Shown one piece after another: positions 35,370 through 44,444 of a stretch of 64,000 nucleotides of DNA. Position 1 is the first letter of the stretch. Every line of letters starts with the position of its first letter. A program made the translations under genes and the position numbers. The stretch comes from Thalassovita sp. Its GTDB lineage: Bacteria > Pseudomonadota > Alphaproteobacteria > Rhodobacterales > Rhodobacteraceae. The stretch covers positions 275,457 to 339,456 of the forward strand of contig CP051233.1 in assembly GCA_017792425.1 (NCBI GenBank), read 5' to 3'. A model generated the notes under the pieces. That model was not told the DNA's origin, ran no database searches, and saw only the letters and a program-made list of their open reading frames with translations.

Positions 35370-36167
35370 TTGGATTACGAAAAACTGACAGCTGTCATGC
35401 GGCGTCTCGCACTCGAAGCAGGCGACCGGATCATGGAAATCTACAACTCGGATGACTTCGAGGTGAAAACGAAGTCCGACGCCAGCCCGGTGACCGAAGC
35501 GGACGAAGCGGCCGATGCGTTGATCTCTGCCGGGTTGAAAACAGCCTTCCCCGATGTCCTGTTGGTGACAGAAGAACAAGCGGAGTCCCATTCCACGATG
35601 GCGGATACCTTTCTGATCGTGGATCCGCTGGACGGGACCAAGGAATTCGTACATCGGCGCGGTGATTTCACGGTGAACATCGCCTATGTCGAAAACGGCG
35701 TCCCGACCCGCGGTGTGGTCTATGCCCCGGCCAAAGGGCGGATGTTCTTTACTCTTGCCGATGGCAGCGCGGTTGAGGAAACCGGTGATCTGGACAAGGT
35801 CACGATGGGGGCACTGACGCCGATCAAGGTGTCACAGGCTGATAACGCGGCCTTGCTGGTCGTCGCGTCCAAATCGCACAGGGATCAGGCCACCGACGAC
35901 TACATCAACAAGTACGCGGTGCAGGATTCAAAAAGTGCGGGATCGTCGTTGAAATTCTGCCTGGTCGCGACGGGCGAGGCCGATCTTTATCCGCGTGTCG
36001 GTCGCACGATGGAATGGGATACGGCCGCTGGCCACGCGGTGTTGCACGGCGCAGGTGGCAAAGTGGTGCGTTTCGACGATCATTCCCCTCTGGTCTACGG
36101 CAAGTCAGGCTATGCCAACCCGTTCTTCATCGCGTATTCTCCGAGTGTGGAACTGAAAAAGGCCTGA
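35370..36167 (+). CDS. cysQ: 3'(2'),5'-bisphosphate nucleotidase
   Basis: 265 residues of the inositol-monophosphatase fold. It hydrolyses PAP, the by-product of PAPS-dependent sulfation, to AMP. The metal-binding motifs TEEQAE, DPLDGTKEF (~87-95) and WDTAAGHAVL are intact. The start is a TTG at 35370. Position among glycosyltransferases and near a sulfotransferase suggests that here it clears PAP from glycan sulfation, as well as from sulfate assimilation. Confidence 0.93.
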   Translation: MDYEKLTAVMRRLALEAGDRIMEIYNSDDFEVKTKSDASPVTEADEAADALISAGLKTAFPDVLLVTEEQAESHSTMADTFLIVDPLDGTKEFVHRRGDFTVNIAYVENGVPTRGVVYAPAKGRMFFTLADGSAVEETGDLDKVTMGALTPIKVSQADNAALLVVASKSHRDQATDDYINKYAVQDSKSAGSSLKFCLVATGEADLYPRVGRTMEWDTAAGHAVLHGAGGKVVRFDDHSPLVYGKSGYANPFFIAYSPSVELKKA

Positions 36168-36197
36168 GCCCGGGGGCCGCTCGGGGCGGCGCAAAGA

Positions 36198-37445
36198 ATG
36201 CAGCAGTTGCCGGTCAGTGTGGTGGTCGTCAGCCGGTGCAGGCCAGACAGCCTGCGCCTGTGCCTGACAGGTTTGGCGCGGCTTCTGTATCGGAACTATG
36301 AAATCATCCTTGTTGCCGATCCCGCCGGCGTTGCGGTGGCGGCTGGCCTACCGTTCGCGCCACATTTGACGATTGTCCCGTTCAACCGGGCGAACATCTC
36401 GGCCGGGCGAAATCTGGGAATTTCCGCTGCCGCCGGAGAGGTGGTCGCCTTCATCGACGATGATGCGGTTCCTGAACCCGCGTGGTTGACCCACCTGGCC
36501 GGCGTGTTTCATGACGACAGTGTTGCCGCTGCTGGCGGGTTCGTTATCGGGCGCAATGGGATTTCCTATCAGTGGAAGGCCCGCAGTATTGACCCGGATG
36601 GCGAAGCGCATCCGCTGCCGGTCAATGGGTCCGCGCCTGTTGTCCTGAGCCGAACACAAGGCAGGGCAATCAAGACCGAAGGCACCAATATGGCGATCCG
36701 CCGGAATGTCCTGCAGCGTCTTGGCGGCTTTGACGAGGCTTTCCGATTCTACCTGGATGAAACCGACCTGAACATGCGGCTGGCAAAGGCTGGTCAGAAA
36801 ACGGCGATCGTTCCGGCTGCCGTGGTGCATCATGCCTATGGTGCCAGCCCGCGCAGACGTCACAGCCGCGCTGTCCTGGATCTAACGGATATCGGGCGCA
36901 GTTCCGTTCTGTTCTGGCGCAAACATGCGGCAGGCCGCGAAATGGATGATCTGGAAACGCGACTGATTGCCCAGCAACGCCGCAGGGTGGTGCAGCAGAT
37001 GCGGGACGGTCTGCTGAACCCGGATGAAGTCCGCCACGTGCTGCAAACCCTAGCCAACGGGCTGGCCGAGGGCCGGGTGGTTCCGCCCGACCAATACGCC
37101 GCAATCGCGCCCGGGCCGACCGGGTTCCGTCAGTTCCCGACGCTTGCGACAGGCCAGGCCGTCAGTCTGTCTGGTGGGGTGCTGGGGCGGGCGGCCTTGC
37201 AACGCTGCGCGGGGGAACTGGCGGCGAAGGGCCATACGGTTTCGCTGTACCTCTTTTCGCACACGGCGCTGTATCACCGGGCGAGCTTTACGCCGGACGG
37301 GTACTGGCTGCAGCGTGGCGGCCTGTTTGGCCGCAGCGAACGACAGGGGTCTTTGGTGAAATTCTGGCGCAGATCCCGCCGCGTGCAGGCCGAAGAAGAA
37401 CGTGTTTATCAGATGCGGCACGGTGATGTCCCGGGCTGTCGATGA
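36198..37445 (+). CDS. GT2-family glycosyltransferase with C-terminal extension
   Basis: 415 residues. The first ~230 residues are a GT-A fold: VSVVVVSRCRPDSLRLCLTG, the metal-binding FIDDDAVP, and LGGFDEAFRFYLDETDLNMRL. The ~185-residue C-terminal part (from RRKVV-type basic helices to GGLFGRSERQGSLVKFWRRS) is not a second catalytic domain that I recognise. Sugar donor and acceptor are unknown. It follows cysQ by 30 bases and precedes galU after a 116-base gap with an A+T-rich segment. Confidence 0.85.
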   Translation: MQQLPVSVVVVSRCRPDSLRLCLTGLARLLYRNYEIILVADPAGVAVAAGLPFAPHLTIVPFNRANISAGRNLGISAAAGEVVAFIDDDAVPEPAWLTHLAGVFHDDSVAAAGGFVIGRNGISYQWKARSIDPDGEAHPLPVNGSAPVVLSRTQGRAIKTEGTNMAIRRNVLQRLGGFDEAFRFYLDETDLNMRLAKAGQKTAIVPAAVVHHAYGASPRRRHSRAVLDLTDIGRSSVLFWRKHAAGREMDDLETRLIAQQRRRVVQQMRDGLLNPDEVRHVLQTLANGLAEGRVVPPDQYAAIAPGPTGFRQFPTLATGQAVSLSGGVLGRAALQRCAGELAAKGHTVSLYLFSHTALYHRASFTPDGYWLQRGGLFGRSERQGSLVKFWRRSRRVQAEEERVYQMRHGDVPGCR

Positions 37446-37561
37446 TATGGCAACATTGGGGACGAAATCTTTAAATTTTCGCAAAACGAGCCGGTTTAAG
37501 ACAAAGTTTGCGCCTATGAACGGCGCTGCTAGACTGAAATGATTAGGGTTGGAGTGGCAGC

Positions 37562-38455
37562 ATGGCGCGCAAGGTGACGAAGGCGATTTTTCCGGTGGCG
37601 GGTCTTGGGACGCGGTTTCTGCCGGCGACGAAATCGGTTCCCAAAGAGATCATGACGCTGGTCGACCGCCCGCTGATCCAATACGCGATCGACGAGGCGC
37701 GGGCGGCCGGGATCGAGGAGTTCATCTTTGTCACCTCGCGCGGCAAGTCGGCGCTGGAGGATTATTTCGACCATTCCCCGGCGCTGCAGGCCGAACTGGA
37801 GGCCAAGGGCAAGACCAAGCTGCTGGAGATCCTGAAGAACACCGACATGGACAGCGGCGCGATCGCCTATCTGCGCCAGCACCGGGCACTGGGGCTGGGC
37901 CACGCGGTCTGGTGCGCGCGGCGGCTGATCGCGGACGAACCCTTTGCGGTGATCCTGCCCGATGACGTGATCGCGGCGGAAAAGCCCTGCCTGCAGCAGA
38001 TGGTCGAGGCTTATGCCGAAACCGGCGGCAGCATGGTGGCGGCGATGGAAGTCCCGCCCGGGAAAGTGTCCGCCTACGGGGTGCTGGACGTGGCGCGGGA
38101 CATGGGGTCCGTGGTGTCGGTAAAGGGCATGGTGGAAAAACCCGCGCCAGAGGCGGCGCCGTCGAACCTGGCGGTGATCGGGCGCTATATCCTGTCGCCG
38201 CATGTGCTGGCGAACCTGGACCGGCAAGAGGCCGGCGCCGGCGGCGAGATCCAGCTGACCGACGCCATCGCCGCCGAGATCGCCCAGGGCCGCAACGTCT
38301 GGGGCCTGCGCTTCCGCGGCGAACGCTTCGATTGCGGTTCCAAGGCCGGCTTCCTGCAGGCCACCGTCTCCTTCGGCCTCGCCCGCGACGACCTGCGCGA
38401 CGACCTCATGGAATTCCTGCAAACCGTCACAAATGTCGACAGGGCGGCGCAATAG
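37562..38455 (+). CDS. galU: UTP-glucose-1-phosphate uridylyltransferase
   Basis: 297 residues, makes UDP-glucose for surface polysaccharide synthesis. N-terminal nucleotide motif FPVAGLGTRFLPATK, then DRPLIQYAIDEA and the C-terminal YDCGSKAGFLQA-type segment (FDCGSKAGFL). GGAG is correctly placed before the ATG. It supplies the donor for the glycosyltransferases on either side; whether UDP-glucose is used by these is inference. Downstream gap 73 bases. Confidence 0.96.
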   Translation: MARKVTKAIFPVAGLGTRFLPATKSVPKEIMTLVDRPLIQYAIDEARAAGIEEFIFVTSRGKSALEDYFDHSPALQAELEAKGKTKLLEILKNTDMDSGAIAYLRQHRALGLGHAVWCARRLIADEPFAVILPDDVIAAEKPCLQQMVEAYAETGGSMVAAMEVPPGKVSAYGVLDVARDMGSVVSVKGMVEKPAPEAAPSNLAVIGRYILSPHVLANLDRQEAGAGGEIQLTDAIAAEIAQGRNVWGLRFRGERFDCGSKAGFLQATVSFGLARDDLRDDLMEFLQTVTNVDRAAQ

Positions 38456-38528
38456 CTGCATTTCCGGTTGGTGCCGGGACGCTGATTGCTTAGCCTTCGA
38501 ACAGGCCACCCTGGACGGACTTGAATGA

Positions 38529-39752
38529 ATGGACAATGACCGACCCCCACCAGCGCGGCTGTTGGATGTGACGCGGCTGTTGCGGCGCACGGGGCGGCAG
38601 CCTACCGGGGTTGATCGGGTCGAGCTTGCCTATCTGCGCGAACTGATCCAGCCTCCTGTGCCCCTGTTCGGCCTGGCGCGCACCCGGTTGGGCTATGTGC
38701 TGCTGGACGGGACGGGCCTGGACGCATTTCGCGACCGCGTGGAAGGGCGCATTCCCTGGGGGACACCGGACCGGTTGTCGCGGGTTCAACGCCGTATGGA
38801 GCCAATGCAACGGCAGGCCGAAAGCGACCTGCGCAGGCTGGCCATCGCGCGGTGCCTGCCCGCGGGGTTGGGGCGGATGCTGCGGCGTCATTTGCCACCC
38901 GGATTCGCCTATCTGAATGTTGGGCATTCGAATGTGACGGATCGTGTACTGTCTGCAGTGAAGCACTTGGCGCGGGGCCGTGTCGCCGTGCTGCTTCACG
39001 ATGCGATCCCGCTGGATTTTCCTGACCTGCAACGCCCCCAAACCGCCCCCGCATTTCGGAACATGTTGCGGCGGGTCCGCGCCTATGCCGATCTGGTGAT
39101 CTGCAATTCGCAGCAGACCCATCAAGATGTTACCCGGCATATGACTGACTGGGGGAACCCGCCTGACTGCGTCGTGGCCCATCTGGGCGTGGACCCGGTG
39201 CAACCCCGTCAGCCGACCATGCCTGAAAGGTTTCAATGGGACGAACCGTTTTTCGTGACTGTCGGAACCATAGAGCCGCGCAAGAACCATGAGCTTCTGC
39301 TGGATATCTGGCAGGAACTGGCGGCGCGTCCCGATTGTCCGCAGTTGGTGATTTGCGGGGCGCGCGGATGGTTGAATGAAAATCTGTTCAAGCGTCTGGA
39401 TAGAAGGCCGCCTCATGTTTTCGAGGTTCCGGGACTGACGGACCAGGAAGTAGCGTGGTTGCTGCAGCGTTCATGCGGTTTGCTGTTTCCATCGATTGCC
39501 GAGGGCTATGGACTGCCCCCGATCGAAGCAGCCGCATTGCGCGTACCCGTTATTTGCAACGATCTGCGCGTATATCGTGAAGTGCTGGGCGATATTCCCG
39601 TTTACGCAGGAATCGAGGATCGGTATCTTTGGAAAAACAACATCTGGGGGTTGATGCACCCCGAACAGGCAGACGGGCAGGCCGCCATGCCGCCGCGGTT
39701 CGATCCGCCGACATGGACGCAGCATTTCAACGCGGTGTTAAGGCTGACGTGA
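38529..39752 (+). CDS. GT4-type (GT-B) glycosyltransferase
   Basis: 407 residues. C-terminal donor domain is clear: TVGTIEPRKNHELLLDIW, VICGARGWLNENLF, and LLFPSIAEGYGLPPIEAAA with the E-x7-E pattern. The N-terminal acceptor domain has TGRQPTGVDRVELAYLREL, a feature of roseobacter-type glycan transferases. No signal or membrane segment. Donor sugar unknown, probably a nucleotide hexose. It is 72 bases after galU and 45 bases before the next glycosyltransferase. Confidence 0.88.
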   Translation: MDNDRPPPARLLDVTRLLRRTGRQPTGVDRVELAYLRELIQPPVPLFGLARTRLGYVLLDGTGLDAFRDRVEGRIPWGTPDRLSRVQRRMEPMQRQAESDLRRLAIARCLPAGLGRMLRRHLPPGFAYLNVGHSNVTDRVLSAVKHLARGRVAVLLHDAIPLDFPDLQRPQTAPAFRNMLRRVRAYADLVICNSQQTHQDVTRHMTDWGNPPDCVVAHLGVDPVQPRQPTMPERFQWDEPFFVTVGTIEPRKNHELLLDIWQELAARPDCPQLVICGARGWLNENLFKRLDRRPPHVFEVPGLTDQEVAWLLQRSCGLLFPSIAEGYGLPPIEAAALRVPVICNDLRVYREVLGDIPVYAGIEDRYLWKNNIWGLMHPEQADGQAAMPPRFDPPTWTQHFNAVLRLT

Positions 39753-39797
39753 TACCCGCTCTGCCCTGAAAGGACGCATCGAGGGCAGGAGCAACAT

Positions 39798-40808
39798 ATG
39801 AGCTTGTGGGAGACATATCGGCGGCGTCTGAAGCGCAAGCGCCTGTTGATACGCGCCTTTCGCAAGCGGCGGGAACTTGGCGTCGTTGCCGACCGGACCC
39901 ACCTGATCAAGCCGGGCGACATCCTGCTGTTTTCCACCCTGAGAAACGAAAAAATCCGTCTGCCATACTTCCTGAAGTACTATCGCGATCTGGGGGTAAA
40001 CCATTTCCTGATCGTGGATAACGACAGCTCGGACGGCTCTGCGACGTTCCTTGCAGATCAGCCGGATGTATCGGTGTGGCGAACTTCGGCCAGTTACAAA
40101 CGGGCGCGGTTCGGTGTCGACTGGCTGAACTGGCTTCAGTTCAAACACGCGCATGATCACTGGACGGTCGTCGTCGACCCCGACGAATTCCTGGTCTATC
40201 CGTTTTGCGATACCCGGCCGCTGCGGGCGCTGACGGACTGGTTGGATGCGTCCTCGATCAAGTCGTTCAGCGCGATGCTGCTGGATATGTATCCAAAGGG
40301 CCGGATCGACGCCCAGCCTTATCGTGAAGGGCAAAACCCGCTGGACATCGCAAGCTGGTTCGACGCCGGGAATTATACCTACAGCAAGAACGGGTTCTTC
40401 GGGAATCTCTGGATTCAGGGTGGGCCACGGATGCGTGTATTCTTTCCCGATACTCCGCAAAAGGCGCCGGCGCTGAACAAGATTCCGTTGGTGAAATGGG
40501 ATCGAAAGTACGCTTTCGTCAGTTCAACACATATGTTGCTGCCGCGCGGGCTGAATCAGGTCTATGACGAATGGGGTGGTGAAAAGGCCAGCGGCGTGTT
40601 GCTGCATACAAAATTCCTGGACACGTTCACCGCCAAGGCCGCAGAAGAACTGACCCGCAAGCAGCACTATTCCGCCAGCGTGGAATACAAGGCCTATGCA
40701 GAACACCTGAAGGACAACCCGGATCTGTGGTGCCGGTTTTCCGAGAAGTATATCAACTGGCGGCAACTGGAAATCCTGGGGCTTATGTCCAAGGGGAACT
40801 GGGCATGA
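39798..40808 (+). CDS. Glycosyltransferase family 2 (GT92-like) protein
   Basis: 336 residues. The segment LLFSTLRNEKIRLPYFLKYY then HFLIVDNDSSDGSATFL and VVVDPDEFLVYP matches the pfam13704-like group of GT-A transferases. The N-terminus is basic (YRRRLKRKRLLIRAFRKRRE). The acceptor is unknown. AGGAG lies before the ATG. Its stop overlaps the start of the GT14-like gene in an ATGA arrangement, indicating coupled translation. Confidence 0.85.
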   Translation: MSLWETYRRRLKRKRLLIRAFRKRRELGVVADRTHLIKPGDILLFSTLRNEKIRLPYFLKYYRDLGVNHFLIVDNDSSDGSATFLADQPDVSVWRTSASYKRARFGVDWLNWLQFKHAHDHWTVVVDPDEFLVYPFCDTRPLRALTDWLDASSIKSFSAMLLDMYPKGRIDAQPYREGQNPLDIASWFDAGNYTYSKNGFFGNLWIQGGPRMRVFFPDTPQKAPALNKIPLVKWDRKYAFVSSTHMLLPRGLNQVYDEWGGEKASGVLLHTKFLDTFTAKAAEELTRKQHYSASVEYKAYAEHLKDNPDLWCRFSEKYINWRQLEILGLMSKGNWA

Positions 40809-42505
40809 GCACGGTCGGGATCATCATGCTGGTGCACGCGGCGCTTGGTCGGGCTGAACAGGTCGCCCGGCATTGGGCCGCAGGCGGGTGCCCCGTGGTG
40901 ATCCACGTAGACCGCAAGGTCAACCGGCGCGCTTATGGGGCCTTCGTCAAGGCGCTGTCAGATGTTCCAACCGTACGGTTTTCCCCGCGCCATGCCTGTG
41001 AATGGGGTGCCTGGGGGATTGTGGCGGCCTCCCAATCCGCAGCCGAACTGATGCTACTGAAAAATCCGGGCGTGCGGCATGTCTACCTGTCCTCTGGGTC
41101 ATGCCTGCCGTTGCGCCCGGTGGCCGAGCTGACCCGCTATCTGGATGCACGGCCAGACACCGATTTCATCGAAAGCGCGACAACTGCGGATGTTCCCTGG
41201 ACGGTTGGCGGATTGGACCACGAACGGTTCACCCTGCGCTTTCCGTTTTCCTGGAAACGTCACCGGGCTTTGTTCGACGCTTATGTGTCCCTGCAGCGGA
41301 GGCTGAAAATCAGGCGGTACATTCCCAATAACATCACACCGCACATGGGTAGCCAGTGGTGGTGCCTGACCCGGCAGACGCTGCTGAAAATCCTGAATGA
41401 CCCGGACCGGGCAGAGTATGACCGCTATTTCAGCAAGGTCTGGATACCGGACGAAAGCTATTTCCAGTCCTTGGCGCGGCTTCACTCTACCCGGATCGAA
41501 AGCCGCTCTCTGACGCTTTCCAAGTTCGATTTTCAGGGCAAGCCGCATATTTTCTATGATGACCACCTGCAGCTATTGCGGCGTTCGGATTGTTTCGTTG
41601 CGCGAAAGATCTGGCCACATGCCGACAGGCTGTACCAGGCCTTTCTGGCGGATGCGGACGGGCGGGGCAAAATGGCCGAACCGCAGCCCGGCAAGATTGA
41701 CCGCATTTTCGCCAAGGCAGTAGAGCTGCGCACGCGCGGCCGACCCGGGTTGGTTATGCAAAGTCGTTACCCGAATGCCGGGTGGGAAAACGGTGTGACC
41801 TCTGGCAAATACTCTGTCTTTCAGGGGTTTTCTGACCTGTTCGAGGATTTCGAGACTTGGTTGGCCAAGGCGACAGATACGCGGGTGCACGGCCACCTGT
41901 TTGCGCCAGAGCGGGCAGAGTTTGCCGATGGTCAGGCGGTGCTGAACGGCGCGTTGTCGGACAGTGTCACTATCCGTGACTACGATGCAGCAGCATTCCT
42001 GCGCAACCTGGTGTGGAACACGCGCGGCGAACGGCAGGCATTCCAGCTTGGTCCGGCAGACACGCCCGCGATTCATTGGTTCATCGCAAAGGATCCGAAC
42101 GCCCAGATTTCTGTGATCAGCGGCGCATGGGCCGTGCCCCTGTTCAAGTCCGACCGGAGTTTTGCAGCCTTGCGTCAGGAGGCCGCCCAGTTGCAGAAGA
42201 ACGAGGCAGAATTTCTGAACATTCTACGTTCGCCCTATACCAAGGCGCGGATACGGATCTGGACGATGGCCGAGTTTATTGAGTCTCCGATGGAGCCGCT
42301 TCAGACAATCATTGATGAGACCGGCTCTAAGCGCCTGTCCCGTATCGCAGAGGCGCCGCATATGGCTGATCTGAAAGGGTTCGGCCAGTTCCTGCAATAC
42401 CTGAAAAACCAGGGGATGCACCCGTACCTGATGGGCGATTTTCCCGTTGAACAGGGGCCGGCAGAGACACCGAAAAATAAACGAAAACCCTACCTTGTCC
42501 GCTGA
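40805..42505 (+). CDS. GT14-like (core-2/I-branching) beta-1,6-N-acetylglucosaminyltransferase with long C-terminal region
   Basis: 566 residues. The first ~300 residues have the Branch/GT14 pattern: MSTVGIIMLVHAALGRAEQV, GTWGIV-like GAWGIVAAS, YLSSGSCLPLRP, and GSQWWCLTRQTL. The C-terminal ~270 residues are a separate region (ENGVTSGKYSVFQGFSDLFE, then DPNAQISVISGAWA) resembling the uncharacterised DUF5928-type domain that I associate with roseobacter enzymes of this kind. Predicted to add a branching N-acetylglucosamine-type residue; donor untested. Six bases before the sulfotransferase gene. Confidence 0.85.
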   Translation: MSTVGIIMLVHAALGRAEQVARHWAAGGCPVVIHVDRKVNRRAYGAFVKALSDVPTVRFSPRHACEWGAWGIVAASQSAAELMLLKNPGVRHVYLSSGSCLPLRPVAELTRYLDARPDTDFIESATTADVPWTVGGLDHERFTLRFPFSWKRHRALFDAYVSLQRRLKIRRYIPNNITPHMGSQWWCLTRQTLLKILNDPDRAEYDRYFSKVWIPDESYFQSLARLHSTRIESRSLTLSKFDFQGKPHIFYDDHLQLLRRSDCFVARKIWPHADRLYQAFLADADGRGKMAEPQPGKIDRIFAKAVELRTRGRPGLVMQSRYPNAGWENGVTSGKYSVFQGFSDLFEDFETWLAKATDTRVHGHLFAPERAEFADGQAVLNGALSDSVTIRDYDAAAFLRNLVWNTRGERQAFQLGPADTPAIHWFIAKDPNAQISVISGAWAVPLFKSDRSFAALRQEAAQLQKNEAEFLNILRSPYTKARIRIWTMAEFIESPMEPLQTIIDETGSKRLSRIAEAPHMADLKGFGQFLQYLKNQGMHPYLMGDFPVEQGPAETPKNKRKPYLVR

Positions 42506-42511
42506 GGGGCC

Positions 42512-43948
42512 ATGAGCAGAAATTTTGATTATTTCGTTTTGTTTGCAGAGATGCGGACGGGTTCCAATTTCCTGGAGGCGAACCTGAACGCTTTTCCCGG
42601 CGTTGTCTGCCACGGCGAAGCGTTCAACCCGCATTTCATCGGCTATCCCAATCGAGACGAGATTTTGGGGGTAAACCAGAGTGACCGGGAACGTGACCCC
42701 CTGACGCTGCTGGCGACGATCCGCGACAAGACCGACGGCATTGGCGGATTTCGCTACTTTCACGATCACGATCCGCGCGTGCTGGATGCGGTGCTGTCTG
42801 ATCCGCGCTGCGCCAAGATCGTGCTGACGCGCAACCCGGCCGAAAGCTATGTCAGCTGGAAGATCGCGCAGTCCACCGGCCAGTGGAAGCTGACCAACCT
42901 GAAGCGCCGCAAGGAGGGTACGGCGCAGTTTTCCGACCACGAATTCGAAATCCATCTTGCCGGATTGCAAGCATTTCAGCTTCGCATTCTGAATGCTTTG
43001 CAAGTCACGGGTCAGACCGCTTTTTACCTTGACTACGAGGATCTGCAGAGCCTGGAGGTTATCAATGGACTGGGGCGTTGGCTGGGAGTGGATACGCCAC
43101 TGGAAGAACTGGATTCGCAGCTAAAGAAGCAGAACCCAGAGCCGCTGTCGGCCAAGGTCGATAACTTTCCAGAAATGGTCCAAGCCCTGTCTGGACTTGA
43201 CCGGTTCAACTTGACCAGAACCCCGAATTTCGAACCACGTCGGGGGGCGGCCGTGCCTGGCTATGTCGCCGCAGCGCGGACGCGCATGCTGTTCATGCCG
43301 GTTCCCGGCGGGCCAGAGACAGAAGTGACGCAATGGCTGGCGGCATTGGATGGGGTTCCCGAGTACGATTTGAAAAGCGGTTTTTCCCAGAAAACCTTGC
43401 GCCAGTGGCGTGCCGCTAATCCCGGGTTCCGCAGTTTCACGATCGTGCGTCACCCGTTGGCGCGAATTCATCATGTATTCTGTCAGCGCATACTAGGCGA
43501 TGGGCCTGGCGCATTTTCGCGGATACGCAAGACCCTGTGCAAGGTCTACAACCTGCCTCTGCCGAAAATCGGTATCCCGGAAGGCTATGATGCGGCGGCG
43601 CACCGTGCCGCGTTCTTGGCGTTTCTCGACTTCGTGCAGGCCAACATCCAGGGCCAGACCAGCATCCGTATTGATCCGAACTGGGCCAGCCAAACCGAGG
43701 TGCTGAACGGGTTCTCTTCGGTCGCACAGCCTGACTTTGTGTTCAGAGAGGATGAACTGAGCCAGCTATTGCCCCAGGTTGCGCAAAAACTGGGAGCTGA
43801 CGCCAAGCCGGTTTTGCCCGCGGCGCCGGACCAGCCGTTCTGCCTGCAGGAGATCTATGACGAAACCCTGGAGGCGCAGGCGCGCGCAATCTATCACCGG
43901 GACTACGAAGGGTTCGGGTTCAGCGATTGGTCGCGTCAGGCTGCCTGA
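42512..43948 (+). CDS. Sulfotransferase with two tandem sulfotransferase-like domains
   Basis: 478 residues, probably cytoplasmic or inner face. N-terminal domain (~1-240) resembles NodH/Stf0-type enzymes: MRTGSNFLEANL is the PAPS 5'-phosphosulfate loop and IVLTRNPAESYVSWK the 3'-phosphate site. A second domain (~245-470) has a related order: MLFMPVPGGPETEVTQWL (degenerate loop) and SFTIVRHPLARIHHVFCQR. The second site may be inactive or have a different acceptor. With cysQ and glycosyltransferases close by, the substrate is likely a surface glycan. The last 13 bases overlap ptsN. Confidence 0.8.
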   Translation: MSRNFDYFVLFAEMRTGSNFLEANLNAFPGVVCHGEAFNPHFIGYPNRDEILGVNQSDRERDPLTLLATIRDKTDGIGGFRYFHDHDPRVLDAVLSDPRCAKIVLTRNPAESYVSWKIAQSTGQWKLTNLKRRKEGTAQFSDHEFEIHLAGLQAFQLRILNALQVTGQTAFYLDYEDLQSLEVINGLGRWLGVDTPLEELDSQLKKQNPEPLSAKVDNFPEMVQALSGLDRFNLTRTPNFEPRRGAAVPGYVAAARTRMLFMPVPGGPETEVTQWLAALDGVPEYDLKSGFSQKTLRQWRAANPGFRSFTIVRHPLARIHHVFCQRILGDGPGAFSRIRKTLCKVYNLPLPKIGIPEGYDAAAHRAAFLAFLDFVQANIQGQTSIRIDPNWASQTEVLNGFSSVAQPDFVFREDELSQLLPQVAQKLGADAKPVLPAAPDQPFCLQEIYDETLEAQARAIYHRDYEGFGFSDWSRQAA

Positions 43949-44400
43949 ACCGAATTATCTTCGGTCAGGATGGTGTACAGGGTCGCCGGGTCGGAATTTG
44001 CGCGCAGCTTGGCGCAAAGCGCGGGCTCACGCAGGGTGCGTGACACAAGGGCAAGGGCCTTCAGGTGCTCGACGCCGGCCTCTTCTGGGGCAAAAAGTGC
44101 AAAAACGATATCCACCGGCTGCCGGTCGACCGAATCGAAGTCCACAGGTTTTTCCAACAGCAGGAAAGCACCGACAACCGATTCCAGCCCCGGCATACGC
44201 GCGTGGGGCAGGGCGACGCCATGGCCCACACCGGTGGGGCCAAGGCTTTCGCGTTCCATCAATGCCTCGACGGCGTCAGGGGCGCTGAGTCCGTAAGCAG
44301 AGAAGGCGATATCCCCCAGATCCTGCAAAAGACGCTTCTTGCTGGAAGCGGATGAAACAACTTTCACCGCCTCAGGCTTGAGGATTTTGGACAGGTTCAT
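43936..44400 (-). CDS. ptsN: PTS IIA-like nitrogen-regulatory protein PtsN
   Basis: 154 residues, EIIA-Ntr domain. The phospho-accepting histidine is in GVALPHARMPG (~68). It receives phosphate from EI-Ntr and NPr and controls potassium/nitrogen responses. Start at 44400 gives the usual N-terminus MNLSKILKPEAVKV. It follows hpf by 44 bases and overlaps, in antisense, the last codons of the sulfotransferase gene. In the usual proteobacterial arrangement (lptB-rpoN-hpf-ptsN) it is last, as here. Confidence 0.94.
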   Translation of the reverse strand: MNLSKILKPEAVKVVSSASSKKRLLQDLGDIAFSAYGLSAPDAVEALMERESLGPTGVGHGVALPHARMPGLESVVGAFLLLEKPVDFDSVDRQPVDIVFALFAPEEAGVEHLKALALVSRTLREPALCAKLRANSDPATLYTILTEDNSVQAA

Positions 44401-44444
44401 GCTGGGTTCTGTGCTCCGCAATTCGGGGCGCGGCCCCGGTCAAC

